Shown: positions 1-6,140 of the stretch, piece after piece
Numbering within the stretch: position 1 is the first letter of the stretch
How the letters are laid out: each line of letters begins with the position of its first letter
Origin: Acholeplasmatales bacterium
Lineage (GTDB): Bacteria > Bacillota_I > Bacilli_A > Acholeplasmatales > Anaeroplasmataceae
NCBI GenBank assembly: GCA_016282815.1
Contig: JAEELU010000078.1
Location: 1 to 8,829, forward strand
Length of the DNA stretch: 8,829 nt
Reading direction: 5' to 3'
Translations under genes and position numbers: made by a program
Notes under the pieces: generated by a model
What the model was told of the DNA's origin: nothing
Database searches by the model: none
Seen by the model: the letters and a program-made list of their open reading frames with translations, nothing else

Positions 1-18
1 CTTTTTGTATGAAAGGGT

Positions 19-48
19 TTTACATTATTATAAATAATGTGTTATAAT
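19..48 (+). promoter_or_regulatory. SigA-type promoter of the degV-fakA operon
   Basis: The -35 box TTTACA (19-24, 5 of 6 to TTGACA) is followed after 18 bp by a perfect TATAAT (43-48). A TG at 40-41 gives an extended -10. Transcription would start near 55, leaving a leader of about 30 nt that carries the Shine-Dalgarno GGAGG at 74-78, eight bases before the ATG at 87. Confidence 0.8.
22..40. promoter_or_regulatory. Candidate operator: perfect inverted repeat in the promoter spacer
   Basis: ACATTATT (22-29) and AATAATGT (33-40) are perfect inverted arms around a 3-base centre (30-32). The repeat fills most of the space between the -35 and -10, where a bound dimeric repressor would block RNA polymerase. 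Its sequence does not resemble the FapR or FabT lipid-regulator boxes as I know them, so the regulator is unknown. AT-richness raises the chance of a random palindrome, but eight matched pairs in this position is suggestive. Confidence 0.45.
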
Positions 49-86
49 TATCTTAATGAGTACTATCATACATGGAGGACAATTGA

Positions 87-980
87 ATGAAAAAGGTACA
101 GGTTTTTACAGATTCAACATCAGATATTGAAAAGGAATATCGTGATGAGGTTGGATTAGATTATTTAAAAATGGTTTTTACTATCGAGGGTAAGAATTAT
201 GATGCAGACCTTGAGTGGCCAGAAATCACACCAAAGGCATATTATGATATGATGCGTAAGGGTAGTAGAGCTGTTACTGGTCAGGTAAAGCCAAGTGATA
301 TTGAGGAGAAGTTTAAGAAGGCATTTGAGGAAGGCTATGATGTATTATACATCGCCTGCTCATCAAGATTATCAAGCTCAGTTAATTCTGCAAAGATTTA
401 CGCAGATGAAATCTTGGCTAAATACCCTGGAAGAAAGGCAGTATGCTACGACTCGTTAAGAAGTAACTATGCTGAGGGATTAATGGCATTTGACGTAGCT
501 AAAATGGCTAACGAAGGTAAAACACTTGATGAATTAGTAGAATACCTAGACAATAATAGATTAAAATACCAGGTAGTTGCGACAGTTGAATCACTTGAGT
601 GGCTAAGAAAGAGTGGCCGTGTTACTGCAACAAGTGCATTCTTTGGTAACCTATTTGGTGTTAAGCCAATTATCATCAGTGATAAGAATGGTAATAACTA
701 CGCATTTAAGAAGGTAAAGGGAAGAAAGACTTCATTAGATGAGCTAGTTGAAATAATTTGTGAAAGATTTACAAGCCCTAAGGATCATGGTATCTGTATT
801 GCACATGCTGACTGTGAAAAGGATGCTCAGTATATTGCAGATAAGGTAAAGGAAAGATTGAATCCTAAGTATGTACATCTTTCATCACTAGGACCAATTA
901 TCGGTGCGACTGTAGGCCCTGGTACAATTACTGCAAACTTCTATGGTGAGGAAGTAACAATTTCTGGAGACGACAAATAA
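87..980 (+). CDS. DegV family fatty acid-binding protein (FakB-like)
   Basis: This cytosolic lipid-binding protein of the DegV fold is expected to hold a fatty acid and present it to the kinase FakA, then deliver acyl-phosphate to phospholipid synthesis. At 297 aa it has normal family length. Visible landmarks are the N-terminal FTDSTSDI (7-14), TGQVKPS (64-70) matching the family TSQPSP segment with its ligand-contacting Thr, CSSRLSSSVNSA (91-102) matching SSxLSGTYxSA, the loop KSGRVT (175-180) with a conserved Arg, and the C-terminal GATVGPGT (273-280). In most FakB proteins that last motif reads GxHxGPG, so the fatty-acid carboxylate His is Thr275 here. The start is fixed by GGAGG at 74-78. 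The gene is followed three bases after its stop by fakA, the usual partner, so a shared transcript is very likely. Which lipid it binds cannot be told from sequence; confidence in the family is high, in fatty-acid binding moderate. Confidence 0.9.
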   Translation: MKKVQVFTDSTSDIEKEYRDEVGLDYLKMVFTIEGKNYDADLEWPEITPKAYYDMMRKGSRAVTGQVKPSDIEEKFKKAFEEGYDVLYIACSSRLSSSVNSAKIYADEILAKYPGRKAVCYDSLRSNYAEGLMAFDVAKMANEGKTLDELVEYLDNNRLKYQVVATVESLEWLRKSGRVTATSAFFGNLFGVKPIIISDKNGNNYAFKKVKGRKTSLDELVEIICERFTSPKDHGICIAHADCEKDAQYIADKVKERLNPKYVHLSSLGPIIGATVGPGTITANFYGEEVTISGDDK

Positions 981-983
981 TAA

Positions 984-2606
984 ATGAGTAATACAATTAA
1001 TGGATTAGATTTCATTAAGATGGTTAAATTTGGAGCACGCTTTTTAGCAAGTGATTTAGATAAGGTTAATTCACTTAATGTGTTCCCTGTTCCTGATGGA
1101 GATACAGGAACCAATATGCAGATGACCATTGAAGGTGGAATCAGTGAGGTTGAAAATTTAAATGAGCCTGCGATTGGAGTTTTAGCTAAAAAGCTTGCTC
1201 GTGGTATGGTTATGTGCGCTCGTGGTAATTCAGGTGTAATACTATCACAGTTTTTTAGAGGTATCTCAACTGGATTAGCTGATAAGAGCGAGGCTACCCT
1301 AAAGGATTTTGCAGAAGCGCTAATAGCTGGTACTAAGCGTAGCTATAGTGTAGTTAATAATCCTACAGAGGGAACTATGCTTACAGTAATGAGAGAGGCA
1401 GGAGAAAATGCCATTAAGGATATTAAGAATGATATGTCATTTAGTGATTATCTATCTATTTACCTTAATTATGCTAAAATCTCCTTGGATAATACTCCAA
1501 ATCTTTTACCTGCCCTAAAAAAGGCTGGAGTAATAGATTCAGGTGGATACGGACTAACTCTAATTATCGAGGGTATGCTAAAATCAGCCCTAGGTGAGGA
1601 TATTAGTGCTTATATAACAGATGATGAGCTTAAGTTTAATGAAAATAGTAAGCTTGTCCATGGCTATAAGCTTATATTTAAACTTCAACTTCAAAATTCA
1701 AAAATCAATGTAGGTAATTTTGATGAGAATAGAATATTAGATATTTTAAATTCTAATGGTAATGATTCTATTGTTAACAAAAATAAAACAATAATAGAAG
1801 GCTCAACAACTACATTTGATATTGGTATATTATTAACTGAATTAAGAAAATTTGGTGAATTCGTTGATATCAATATTGTTAACCTTGATGTTAATAATGA
1901 TAATGAGCATACTGATGTAGCTATAAATAAGGTAGAACGTAAGAAGTACGCAACAATAGCTGTTGCGAATGGAGTAGGTTTAGTTAACGCCTTTAAGGAA
2001 ATGGGTACTGATGAGGTAGTATCAGGTGGTCAAACCATGAATACCTCAACTCAGGATTTCATAAATGCCTTTGATAGAGTTAATGCCGATAATATAATAG
2101 TATTCCCAAATAATGGAAATATATTACTCGCAGCTAACCAGGCTAAGGATATTTATACTAAATCAAATGTATATGTAATGCCTACAAAAACTATCGCTCA
2201 GGGCTATAGTGCTCAATCAATGATTAATTATGATAGTGATGATATTAATGAAATATTATCAGAAATTCAAAATGCTATCGATAATGTATCTACATTAGAG
2301 GTTACATATAGTATTAGAGATTGTGTAATCAATGATATTAATATATCTAAGGGTGATTATATCTGTTTATATAATAATGAGCTAATTGCCTCAGATAAGA
2401 ATAGAATAAGCGCAATAAAAAAAGCCTTTAGACAAATACCTGATTTTGATTCTAAGCAGGTTTTAACAGTTCTAAAGGGAAGAGATGTTCCACTACAGGA
2501 ATGTGATGAGCTAAAGGATATCGCCATAGCCTTCAATTCCTATATGGAGGTATACCTAGTAGAGGGTATGCAGGATATATATTCATATATCATTGGAATA
2601 GAATAA
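984..2606 (+). CDS. fakA: Fatty acid kinase subunit FakA (DAK2/YloV family)
   Basis: FakA phosphorylates a fatty acid bound to a DegV/FakB protein, giving acyl-phosphate for PlsX/PlsY. The 540-aa protein shows the expected order: an N-terminal DhaL-like kinase domain (about 1-200) with the metal-binding PVPDGDTGTNM (35-45; Asp38 and Asp40), the nucleotide loop ARGNSGV (79-85), TEGTMLTVMREA (128-139) and DSGGYG (185-190); a middle domain (about 200-325); and a C-terminal FakB-interacting domain (about 326-540) with the family segment ANGVGLVNAFKEMGTDEVVS. The middle domain is unusual: it has no cysteine and no HVHT-like segment, so the zinc site described in staphylococcal FakA appears absent. 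All kinase residues are kept. The start matches homologues; a GGAG at 966-969 inside the upstream gene is a distant ribosome site, suggesting translational coupling to the DegV gene. Confidence 0.95.
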   Translation: MSNTINGLDFIKMVKFGARFLASDLDKVNSLNVFPVPDGDTGTNMQMTIEGGISEVENLNEPAIGVLAKKLARGMVMCARGNSGVILSQFFRGISTGLADKSEATLKDFAEALIAGTKRSYSVVNNPTEGTMLTVMREAGENAIKDIKNDMSFSDYLSIYLNYAKISLDNTPNLLPALKKAGVIDSGGYGLTLIIEGMLKSALGEDISAYITDDELKFNENSKLVHGYKLIFKLQLQNSKINVGNFDENRILDILNSNGNDSIVNKNKTIIEGSTTTFDIGILLTELRKFGEFVDINIVNLDVNNDNEHTDVAINKVERKKYATIAVANGVGLVNAFKEMGTDEVVSGGQTMNTSTQDFINAFDRVNADNIIVFPNNGNILLAANQAKDIYTKSNVYVMPTKTIAQGYSAQSMINYDSDDINEILSEIQNAIDNVSTLEVTYSIRDCVINDINISKGDYICLYNNELIASDKNRISAIKKAFRQIPDFDSKQVLTVLKGRDVPLQECDELKDIAIAFNSYMEVYLVEGMQDIYSYIIGIE

Positions 2607-2611
2607 AAATG

Positions 2612-2636
2612 AGGGACTAGATTAATTCTAGTCCCT
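2612..2636. terminator. Bidirectional intrinsic terminator between fakA and the convergent hydrolase gene
   Basis: A 10-bp perfect stem AGGGACTAGA (2612-2621) / TCTAGTCCCT (2627-2636) closes a 5-base loop. On the minus strand the hairpin is followed by a run of five T (the AAAAA at 2605-2609 on +), a good terminator for the hydrolase gene; on the plus strand only TTT follows the stem, a weaker one for fakA. The stem overlaps the last five sense codons and the stop of the minus-strand gene. Confidence 0.75.
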
Positions 2637-3324
2637 TTACTATATATCCTTCGATATCATTTATTGTATTAGTTTTTTCTCTATCATAATCAATGATTAA
2701 TTTGTTAGTATCTCTATCTAATGATTTCTCTAAATTAGAGAATTTATTTAAATCATCAATAGATGAATCAACCTCACCCTGATAGATATAAATTGTTTTA
2801 TTATTTATTTTTAATGCTTCATCAAAAATTAAATCATTAACATCACAGTAATCAAGGGAAAATATTAGTCCCTTTTTTATTTTTTCATATCTTGCAAGAA
2901 GCGGAATAACTGATATGGCACCTAAATTAACACCCATAACACTAATATCATCTGTAAAACGATATTTTTGCTTTAACAGTGGTAATAGATCATTAGCTAT
3001 ATATTCATAAAAAATAGAAGAATAGCTTACATCTACACCATCTATACTACCAGAATAATAAGGGTTTAATTCAGAAATATTCCATTCATTTAATCTTGGC
3101 CTAAATAATCCAATAACGATAAATTCCTTATCGTATTCATCCAAAATCTTCTTTAAATCAAGAATTTTATTGTCCTCATTTAAGAATGAAAAGAATAAGC
3201 CACCATCTAAAATTAATAGTAGTGGATATTTCTTATTATTACTATAATAGTCATCGGGTAAATGAACTGCAAGCTTTATTATTCTTTTGATTTTTTCCGC
3301 TGTTAATTTAAAGCCTTCAACCAT
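2617..3324 (-). CDS. Alpha/beta-hydrolase-fold protein, esterase-D-like, probably catalytically inactive
   Basis: The 235-aa protein resembles the Esterase D/enterochelin-esterase family (PF00756): HLPDDYY (21-27), the strand and oxyanion region YPLLLILDGG (33-42), RPRLNEWN (75-82), the helix YEYIANDLLPLLKQKYRF (106-123) before the nucleophile elbow, then VMGVNLGA (129-136). Active relatives have GxSxGG at the elbow; here the nucleophile is Asn133 (codon AAT at 2928-2926). The acid region may be YQGEVD (181-186), but no histidine occurs after His21, so the catalytic His is missing too. There is no signal peptide. I start at 3324 because family similarity begins there and a GGTGAT ribosome site (3334-3329) precedes it; the longer reading frame to 3396 would run through the promoter and the CIRCE operator. 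It is transcribed divergently from htpG. A binding or regulatory role is possible; no substrate can be named. Confidence 0.75.
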   Translation of the reverse strand: MVEGFKLTAEKIKRIIKLAVHLPDDYYSNNKKYPLLLILDGGLFFSFLNEDNKILDLKKILDEYDKEFIVIGLFRPRLNEWNISELNPYYSGSIDGVDVSYSSIFYEYIANDLLPLLKQKYRFTDDISVMGVNLGAISVIPLLARYEKIKKGLIFSLDYCDVNDLIFDEALKINNKTIYIYQGEVDSSIDDLNKFSNLEKSLDRDTNKLIIDYDREKTNTINDIEGYIVKGLELI

Positions 3325-3328
3325 TCCT

Positions 3329-3369
3329 ATCACCAATTTTATTATATAATAACGACTCCTAAATTTGAA
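3329..3369 (-). promoter_or_regulatory. Promoter and Shine-Dalgarno of the minus-strand hydrolase gene
   Basis: Read on the minus strand, TTCAAA (3369-3364, 4 of 6 to the -35 consensus) is followed after 17 bp by a perfect TATAAT (3346-3341), six bases, then GGTGAT (3334-3329) and ATG at 3324. The -10 spacing puts the transcript start at or next to GGTGAT, giving a leader of only about 10 nt. This layout supports the 3324 start and rules out the longer frame. Confidence 0.6.
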
Positions 3370-3383
3370 TAACATATATTTTT

Positions 3384-3410
3384 TTAGCACTTGCATATTG
3401 ACAGTGCTAA
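3384..3410. promoter_or_regulatory. CIRCE element (HrcA operator) upstream of htpG
   Basis: TTAGCACTT-N9-CAGTGCTAA matches the CIRCE consensus TTAGCACTC-N9-GAGTGCTAA except at the innermost position of each arm. With flanking T and A runs the perfect inverted arms extend to 12 bp (3380-3391 and 3403-3414). CIRCE binds the heat-shock repressor HrcA. It overlaps the -35 of htpG, so HrcA binding should repress htpG at low temperature and release it on heat or protein-folding stress. Confidence 0.93.
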
Positions 3411-3426
3411 AAAATAAGACTATAAT
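3398..3426 (+). promoter_or_regulatory. Consensus SigA promoter of htpG
   Basis: TTGACA (3398-3403) and TATAAT (3421-3426) are both perfect consensus boxes with an ideal 17-bp spacer. The expected start is near 3433. The -35 lies in the CIRCE spacer and the first two bases of its right arm, indicating a strong promoter held in check by HrcA. Confidence 0.92.
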
Positions 3427-3444
3427 CGTTATTGTAATTAAATT

Positions 3445-3451
3445 GGAGGGG
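3445..3451 (+). promoter_or_regulatory. Strong Shine-Dalgarno of htpG
   Basis: GGAGGGG lies four bases before the ATG at 3456, six when measured from the GGAGG core. This is the strongest ribosome site in the window and fits a highly induced chaperone gene. Confidence 0.85.
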
Positions 3452-3455
3452 TATT

Positions 3456-5342
3456 ATGAAAGAGACAAATGAATTTAAAACAGAAACAAAGCGTCTTCTT
3501 GACATGATGATTAATTCAATATATACACATAAGGAAATATTCTTAAGAGAATTAATTTCTAATGCAAGTGATGCGATTGATAAAAGACACTATTTATCAT
3601 TAACTAATAATAGTATTGCGAGTGATAGCTACCAAATATTAGTTGAGGCAGATAAGGATAATAGAACAATTACTATTACCGATAATGGTATTGGTATGAC
3701 TACTGATGAGCTAAAGGAGCATTTAGGAACAATAGCTAAATCAGGTAGTAAGGAATTCTTAGAGCAGGTAGAAAAGGAGAAGACTCCTGATGTTGATATT
3801 ATTGGTCAATTTGGTGTAGGCTTCTATTCTGCATTTATGGTTGCTAACAAGGTTGAGGTATTAACTAGAAGTGTTAATGAGGATAAGGCACATCTATTCT
3901 CATCAGAGGGATTAGAATCATATACTATTGAGGATGCAGATAAGGATGATTTTGGAACAAAGATTACTCTATATCTAAGACCTAATACCGAGGATGAGGA
4001 TTATGATAAATATCTTGATGAATATGAAATCAAGAGTTTAATTAGAAAATATTCTGATTATGTAAGATATCCAATTAAAACTTGGGTTACTAAATATGAT
4101 CCAAAGGATGATAAGGATGATAACGATAAGGAGCCTAAAACTCATTTAGAGCTTGAGACTATTAACTCAATGCTACCAATATGGAAAAAGAATAAGAGCG
4201 AGGTAACTGATGAGGAATTAAATAATTTCTATAAGAACAAATTCCTAGATTACCAGGATCCTCTAACATCTATATTTGTTAACGTAGAGGGAATGCTAAC
4301 ATATAATGCATTATTATTCATTCCAAAGAAGCCAATGTTTGATTTCTATCCTGATAAGAATGAAAAGGGACTTCAGCTATATACAAAGGGTGTATTCATC
4401 CTTGATAAGTGTAAGGACTTAATTCCTGATTATTTAAGATTTGTTAAGGGATTAGTAGATAGTGCTGATTTACCACTTAATATTTCTCGTGAAATGCTAC
4501 AGGAGGACAGAGCAATTAAGAAGATTGCATCTAATGTAGAAAAGAAGATATTAGCTGAATTATCTAGAATTCTAAAGAACGATAGAGCTAAATATGAGGA
4601 ATTCTTCAAGGATTATGGCGTTAACCTAAAGTTTGGTCTATATGAAAATTATGGTGAGAAGAAGGAACAATTAAAGGATTTAATTATTCTAAAGAGCTAT
4701 AATGAGGATAAGCTAATTACATTTAAGGAGTACTTAGATAAGATGCCTGAGGGTCAAAAGAATATCTATTATGCTATAGGTACTACTAAGGAGGTAGTTG
4801 ATAGATTACCTCAAATGGAATTAGTTAAGAATAAGGGCTATGATGTATTGATTTTATCTGATGATGTAGATGAATTCATGATTCAGGTTCTTAAGGATTA
4901 CGAGGGTAAGGAATTTAAGTCAATCAATAAGGATGAGCTTGATTTAATTGATGAAGAGGAATCTAAGAAGATTGATGAGCTAAAGGAAGAAAAGAAGGAC
5001 TTCCTAGCTAAGGTTAAGGAATCTATCCCTGGTGTAAGTGAGGTTGTATTATCTAAGAGATTAGTTGATGCTCCATGCTGCGTATCAACTAAGGGTGAAA
5101 TCTCATTTGAAATGGAGCGTGTATTAAAGGCACAAAACCATGAGGTTAAGGCAGAAAGAGTATTTGAGCTTAACCCTAACCATGAGGTATTCACAAAGCT
5201 TGAGGCTTTAAGCAATGTAGATAAGGATGAATTCAATAGAATTACTAATGTATTATATACAAATGCATTATTACAGGAAGGAATCCTACCAGATAATCCA
5301 AAGGATTTCTCTGATTACATTACTAAATTAATATTAAAGTAA
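3456..5342 (+). CDS. htpG: Molecular chaperone HtpG (bacterial Hsp90)
   Basis: HtpG is a cytosolic homodimeric ATP-driven chaperone that remodels client proteins, often with DnaK. At 628 aa it is full length. The N-terminal GHKL ATPase domain shows ELISNASDAIDK (32-43, with catalytic Glu32 and Mg-binding Asn36), DNGIGM (76-81), the lid motif GTIAKSGSKEF (91-101) and GQFGVGFYSAFM (117-128). The middle domain begins after a charged linker (about 213-232) and carries LNISREML with the conserved ATP-contacting Arg345. The C-terminal dimerisation domain contains DAPCCVSTKGEISFEME. No eukaryotic MEEVD tail is present. The gene stands alone between its own CIRCE-controlled promoter and an intrinsic terminator. 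HrcA control differs from Bacillus subtilis, where htpG is HrcA-independent. Confidence 0.98.
   Translation: MKETNEFKTETKRLLDMMINSIYTHKEIFLRELISNASDAIDKRHYLSLTNNSIASDSYQILVEADKDNRTITITDNGIGMTTDELKEHLGTIAKSGSKEFLEQVEKEKTPDVDIIGQFGVGFYSAFMVANKVEVLTRSVNEDKAHLFSSEGLESYTIEDADKDDFGTKITLYLRPNTEDEDYDKYLDEYEIKSLIRKYSDYVRYPIKTWVTKYDPKDDKDDNDKEPKTHLELETINSMLPIWKKNKSEVTDEELNNFYKNKFLDYQDPLTSIFVNVEGMLTYNALLFIPKKPMFDFYPDKNEKGLQLYTKGVFILDKCKDLIPDYLRFVKGLVDSADLPLNISREMLQEDRAIKKIASNVEKKILAELSRILKNDRAKYEEFFKDYGVNLKFGLYENYGEKKEQLKDLIILKSYNEDKLITFKEYLDKMPEGQKNIYYAIGTTKEVVDRLPQMELVKNKGYDVLILSDDVDEFMIQVLKDYEGKEFKSINKDELDLIDEEESKKIDELKEEKKDFLAKVKESIPGVSEVVLSKRLVDAPCCVSTKGEISFEMERVLKAQNHEVKAERVFELNPNHEVFTKLEALSNVDKDEFNRITNVLYTNALLQEGILPDNPKDFSDYITKLILK
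4104..4130 (+). repeat. Short tandem 9-mers in the htpG charged linker
   Basis: AAGGATGAT occurs twice in tandem (4104-4112, 4113-4121), followed by the related AACGATAAG (4122-4130). They encode KDDKDDNDK (217-225), the charged linker between the N-terminal and middle domains of HtpG. The unit is a multiple of three, so copy-number change would keep the frame. Confidence 0.6.
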
Positions 5343-5349
5343 AATGATT

Positions 5350-5377
5350 AGCACAACTAGGTTGTGCTTTTCTTTTT
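5350..5377 (+). terminator. Intrinsic terminator of htpG
   Basis: AGCACAAC (5350-5357) pairs perfectly with GTTGTGCT (5361-5368) across a TAG loop, followed by TTTCTTTTT. It starts eight bases after the htpG stop codon and separates the heat-shock gene from the next operon. Confidence 0.88.
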
Positions 5378-5383
5378 AGAATA

Positions 5384-5404
5384 TGATATAATTGTTTTGG
5401 TGAT
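5384..5404 (+). promoter_or_regulatory. Extended -10 promoter and Shine-Dalgarno of the thioesterase operon
   Basis: TGATATAAT (5384-5392) is an extended -10. No good -35 is seen; the best, TTGTGC (5362-5367, 19-bp spacer), lies inside the upstream terminator stem. Six bases after the -10 comes GGTGAT (5399-5404), then ATG at 5411, so the leader would be only about 12 nt. Confidence 0.65.
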
Positions 5405-5410
5405 TAAATT

Positions 5411-6139
5411 ATGGCTATTATTGATACTAGAAAATTTTTAATACACGCTTCATTTGTTGGCGATAGTGATTTCTTAAGACCATTTGCTATTTTAGATTTA
5501 TTCCAGGATGAGGCTTCAGTACATGCTGATATATTACATCTTGGATATAATGATATGCTAAAGAAGAATTTACTTTGGATTGTTAATTATCAGGAAATAG
5601 ATATTGTTGGTGAATTACCTAAATACACTGATGAGGTTATGGTATCTACCTGGCCACATAGAAGAAATAGGCTTGATTATGTAAGAGAATATGATATCAA
5701 GGATATGAATGGTAATTTATTAGTTACTGGTATTGCTTCATGGTTTACTATTGATAGTACAACTAGAAAGCTTGTTAAGGATGATAATGTTTCCTTCGGT
5801 GAAGAGTATTATGAATATACTAATTATCCTGATTTCAAAAGAAGAAAGGTTAATTTAACACCAACAGATGATGCTATAACCTGGGATTATCAGGTAACAT
5901 ATACAGACCTAGATCATAACGGCCATATGAATAATGCTAAGTATTTAGATGTTATTTATAATAGGCATATTGGTACACCAATAAATAAAATAAAGAAAAT
6001 AATTATTTCATTTTCTCATGAAATAAAGTTTGGTGAAATAATTAATATGACCTATTTTAGAAATGAAAATAATGATTCCTGCTATATTGGTAAGGTAAAT
6101 GATATAGAATGCTTCTCGGTAATAATGGAGGAAAAGTAA
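5411..6139 (+). CDS. Acyl-ACP thioesterase (FatA/FatB-like, double hotdog)
   Basis: This enzyme hydrolyses acyl-ACP to free fatty acid and ACP, ending fatty acid elongation in the cytosol. The 242-aa length is that of bacterial acyl-ACP thioesterases (PF01643) with two hotdog domains. The N-terminal half has RPFAILDLFQDEASVHA (23-39), LWIVNYQEIDIVGELP (55-70) and the segment VSTWPHRRNRLDYVREY (78-94), which resembles the plant FAT substrate/ACP region. The C-terminal half carries DLDHNGHMNNAKYLD (166-180), matching plant DLDVNQHVNN, with likely catalytic Asp168, Asn170 and His172, plus Glu204 in SHEIKFGE at the fourth catalytic position. All expected catalytic residues are therefore present. 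It begins an operon with the M18 peptidase one base downstream. Chain-length specificity cannot be read from the sequence. Confidence 0.92.
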   Translation: MAIIDTRKFLIHASFVGDSDFLRPFAILDLFQDEASVHADILHLGYNDMLKKNLLWIVNYQEIDIVGELPKYTDEVMVSTWPHRRNRLDYVREYDIKDMNGNLLVTGIASWFTIDSTTRKLVKDDNVSFGEEYYEYTNYPDFKRRKVNLTPTDDAITWDYQVTYTDLDHNGHMNNAKYLDVIYNRHIGTPINKIKKIIISFSHEIKFGEIINMTYFRNENNDSCYIGKVNDIECFSVIMEEK

Positions 6140-6140
6140 T

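Noticed and set aside
467..676. Minus-strand open frame opposite the DegV gene
   Set aside because: It is wholly antisense to a conserved coding region, has no plausible ribosome site that I see, and shows no recognisable domain.
941..1129. Minus-strand open frames at 941-1129 and 1691-1873 opposite fakA
   Set aside because: Both are antisense to a full-length conserved kinase and have no supporting start signals.
3325..3396. 24-residue N-terminal extension of the minus-strand hydrolase starting at ATG 3396
   Set aside because: It would run through the gene's own -10 and into the CIRCE arms, has no family similarity, and a good ribosome site precedes the internal ATG at 3324.
4898..5236. 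112-codon minus-strand open frame opposite htpG
   Set aside because: The Ser/Leu-rich product is what the complement of Lys/Glu/Asp-rich coding sequence yields, and the + strand encodes conserved HtpG here.
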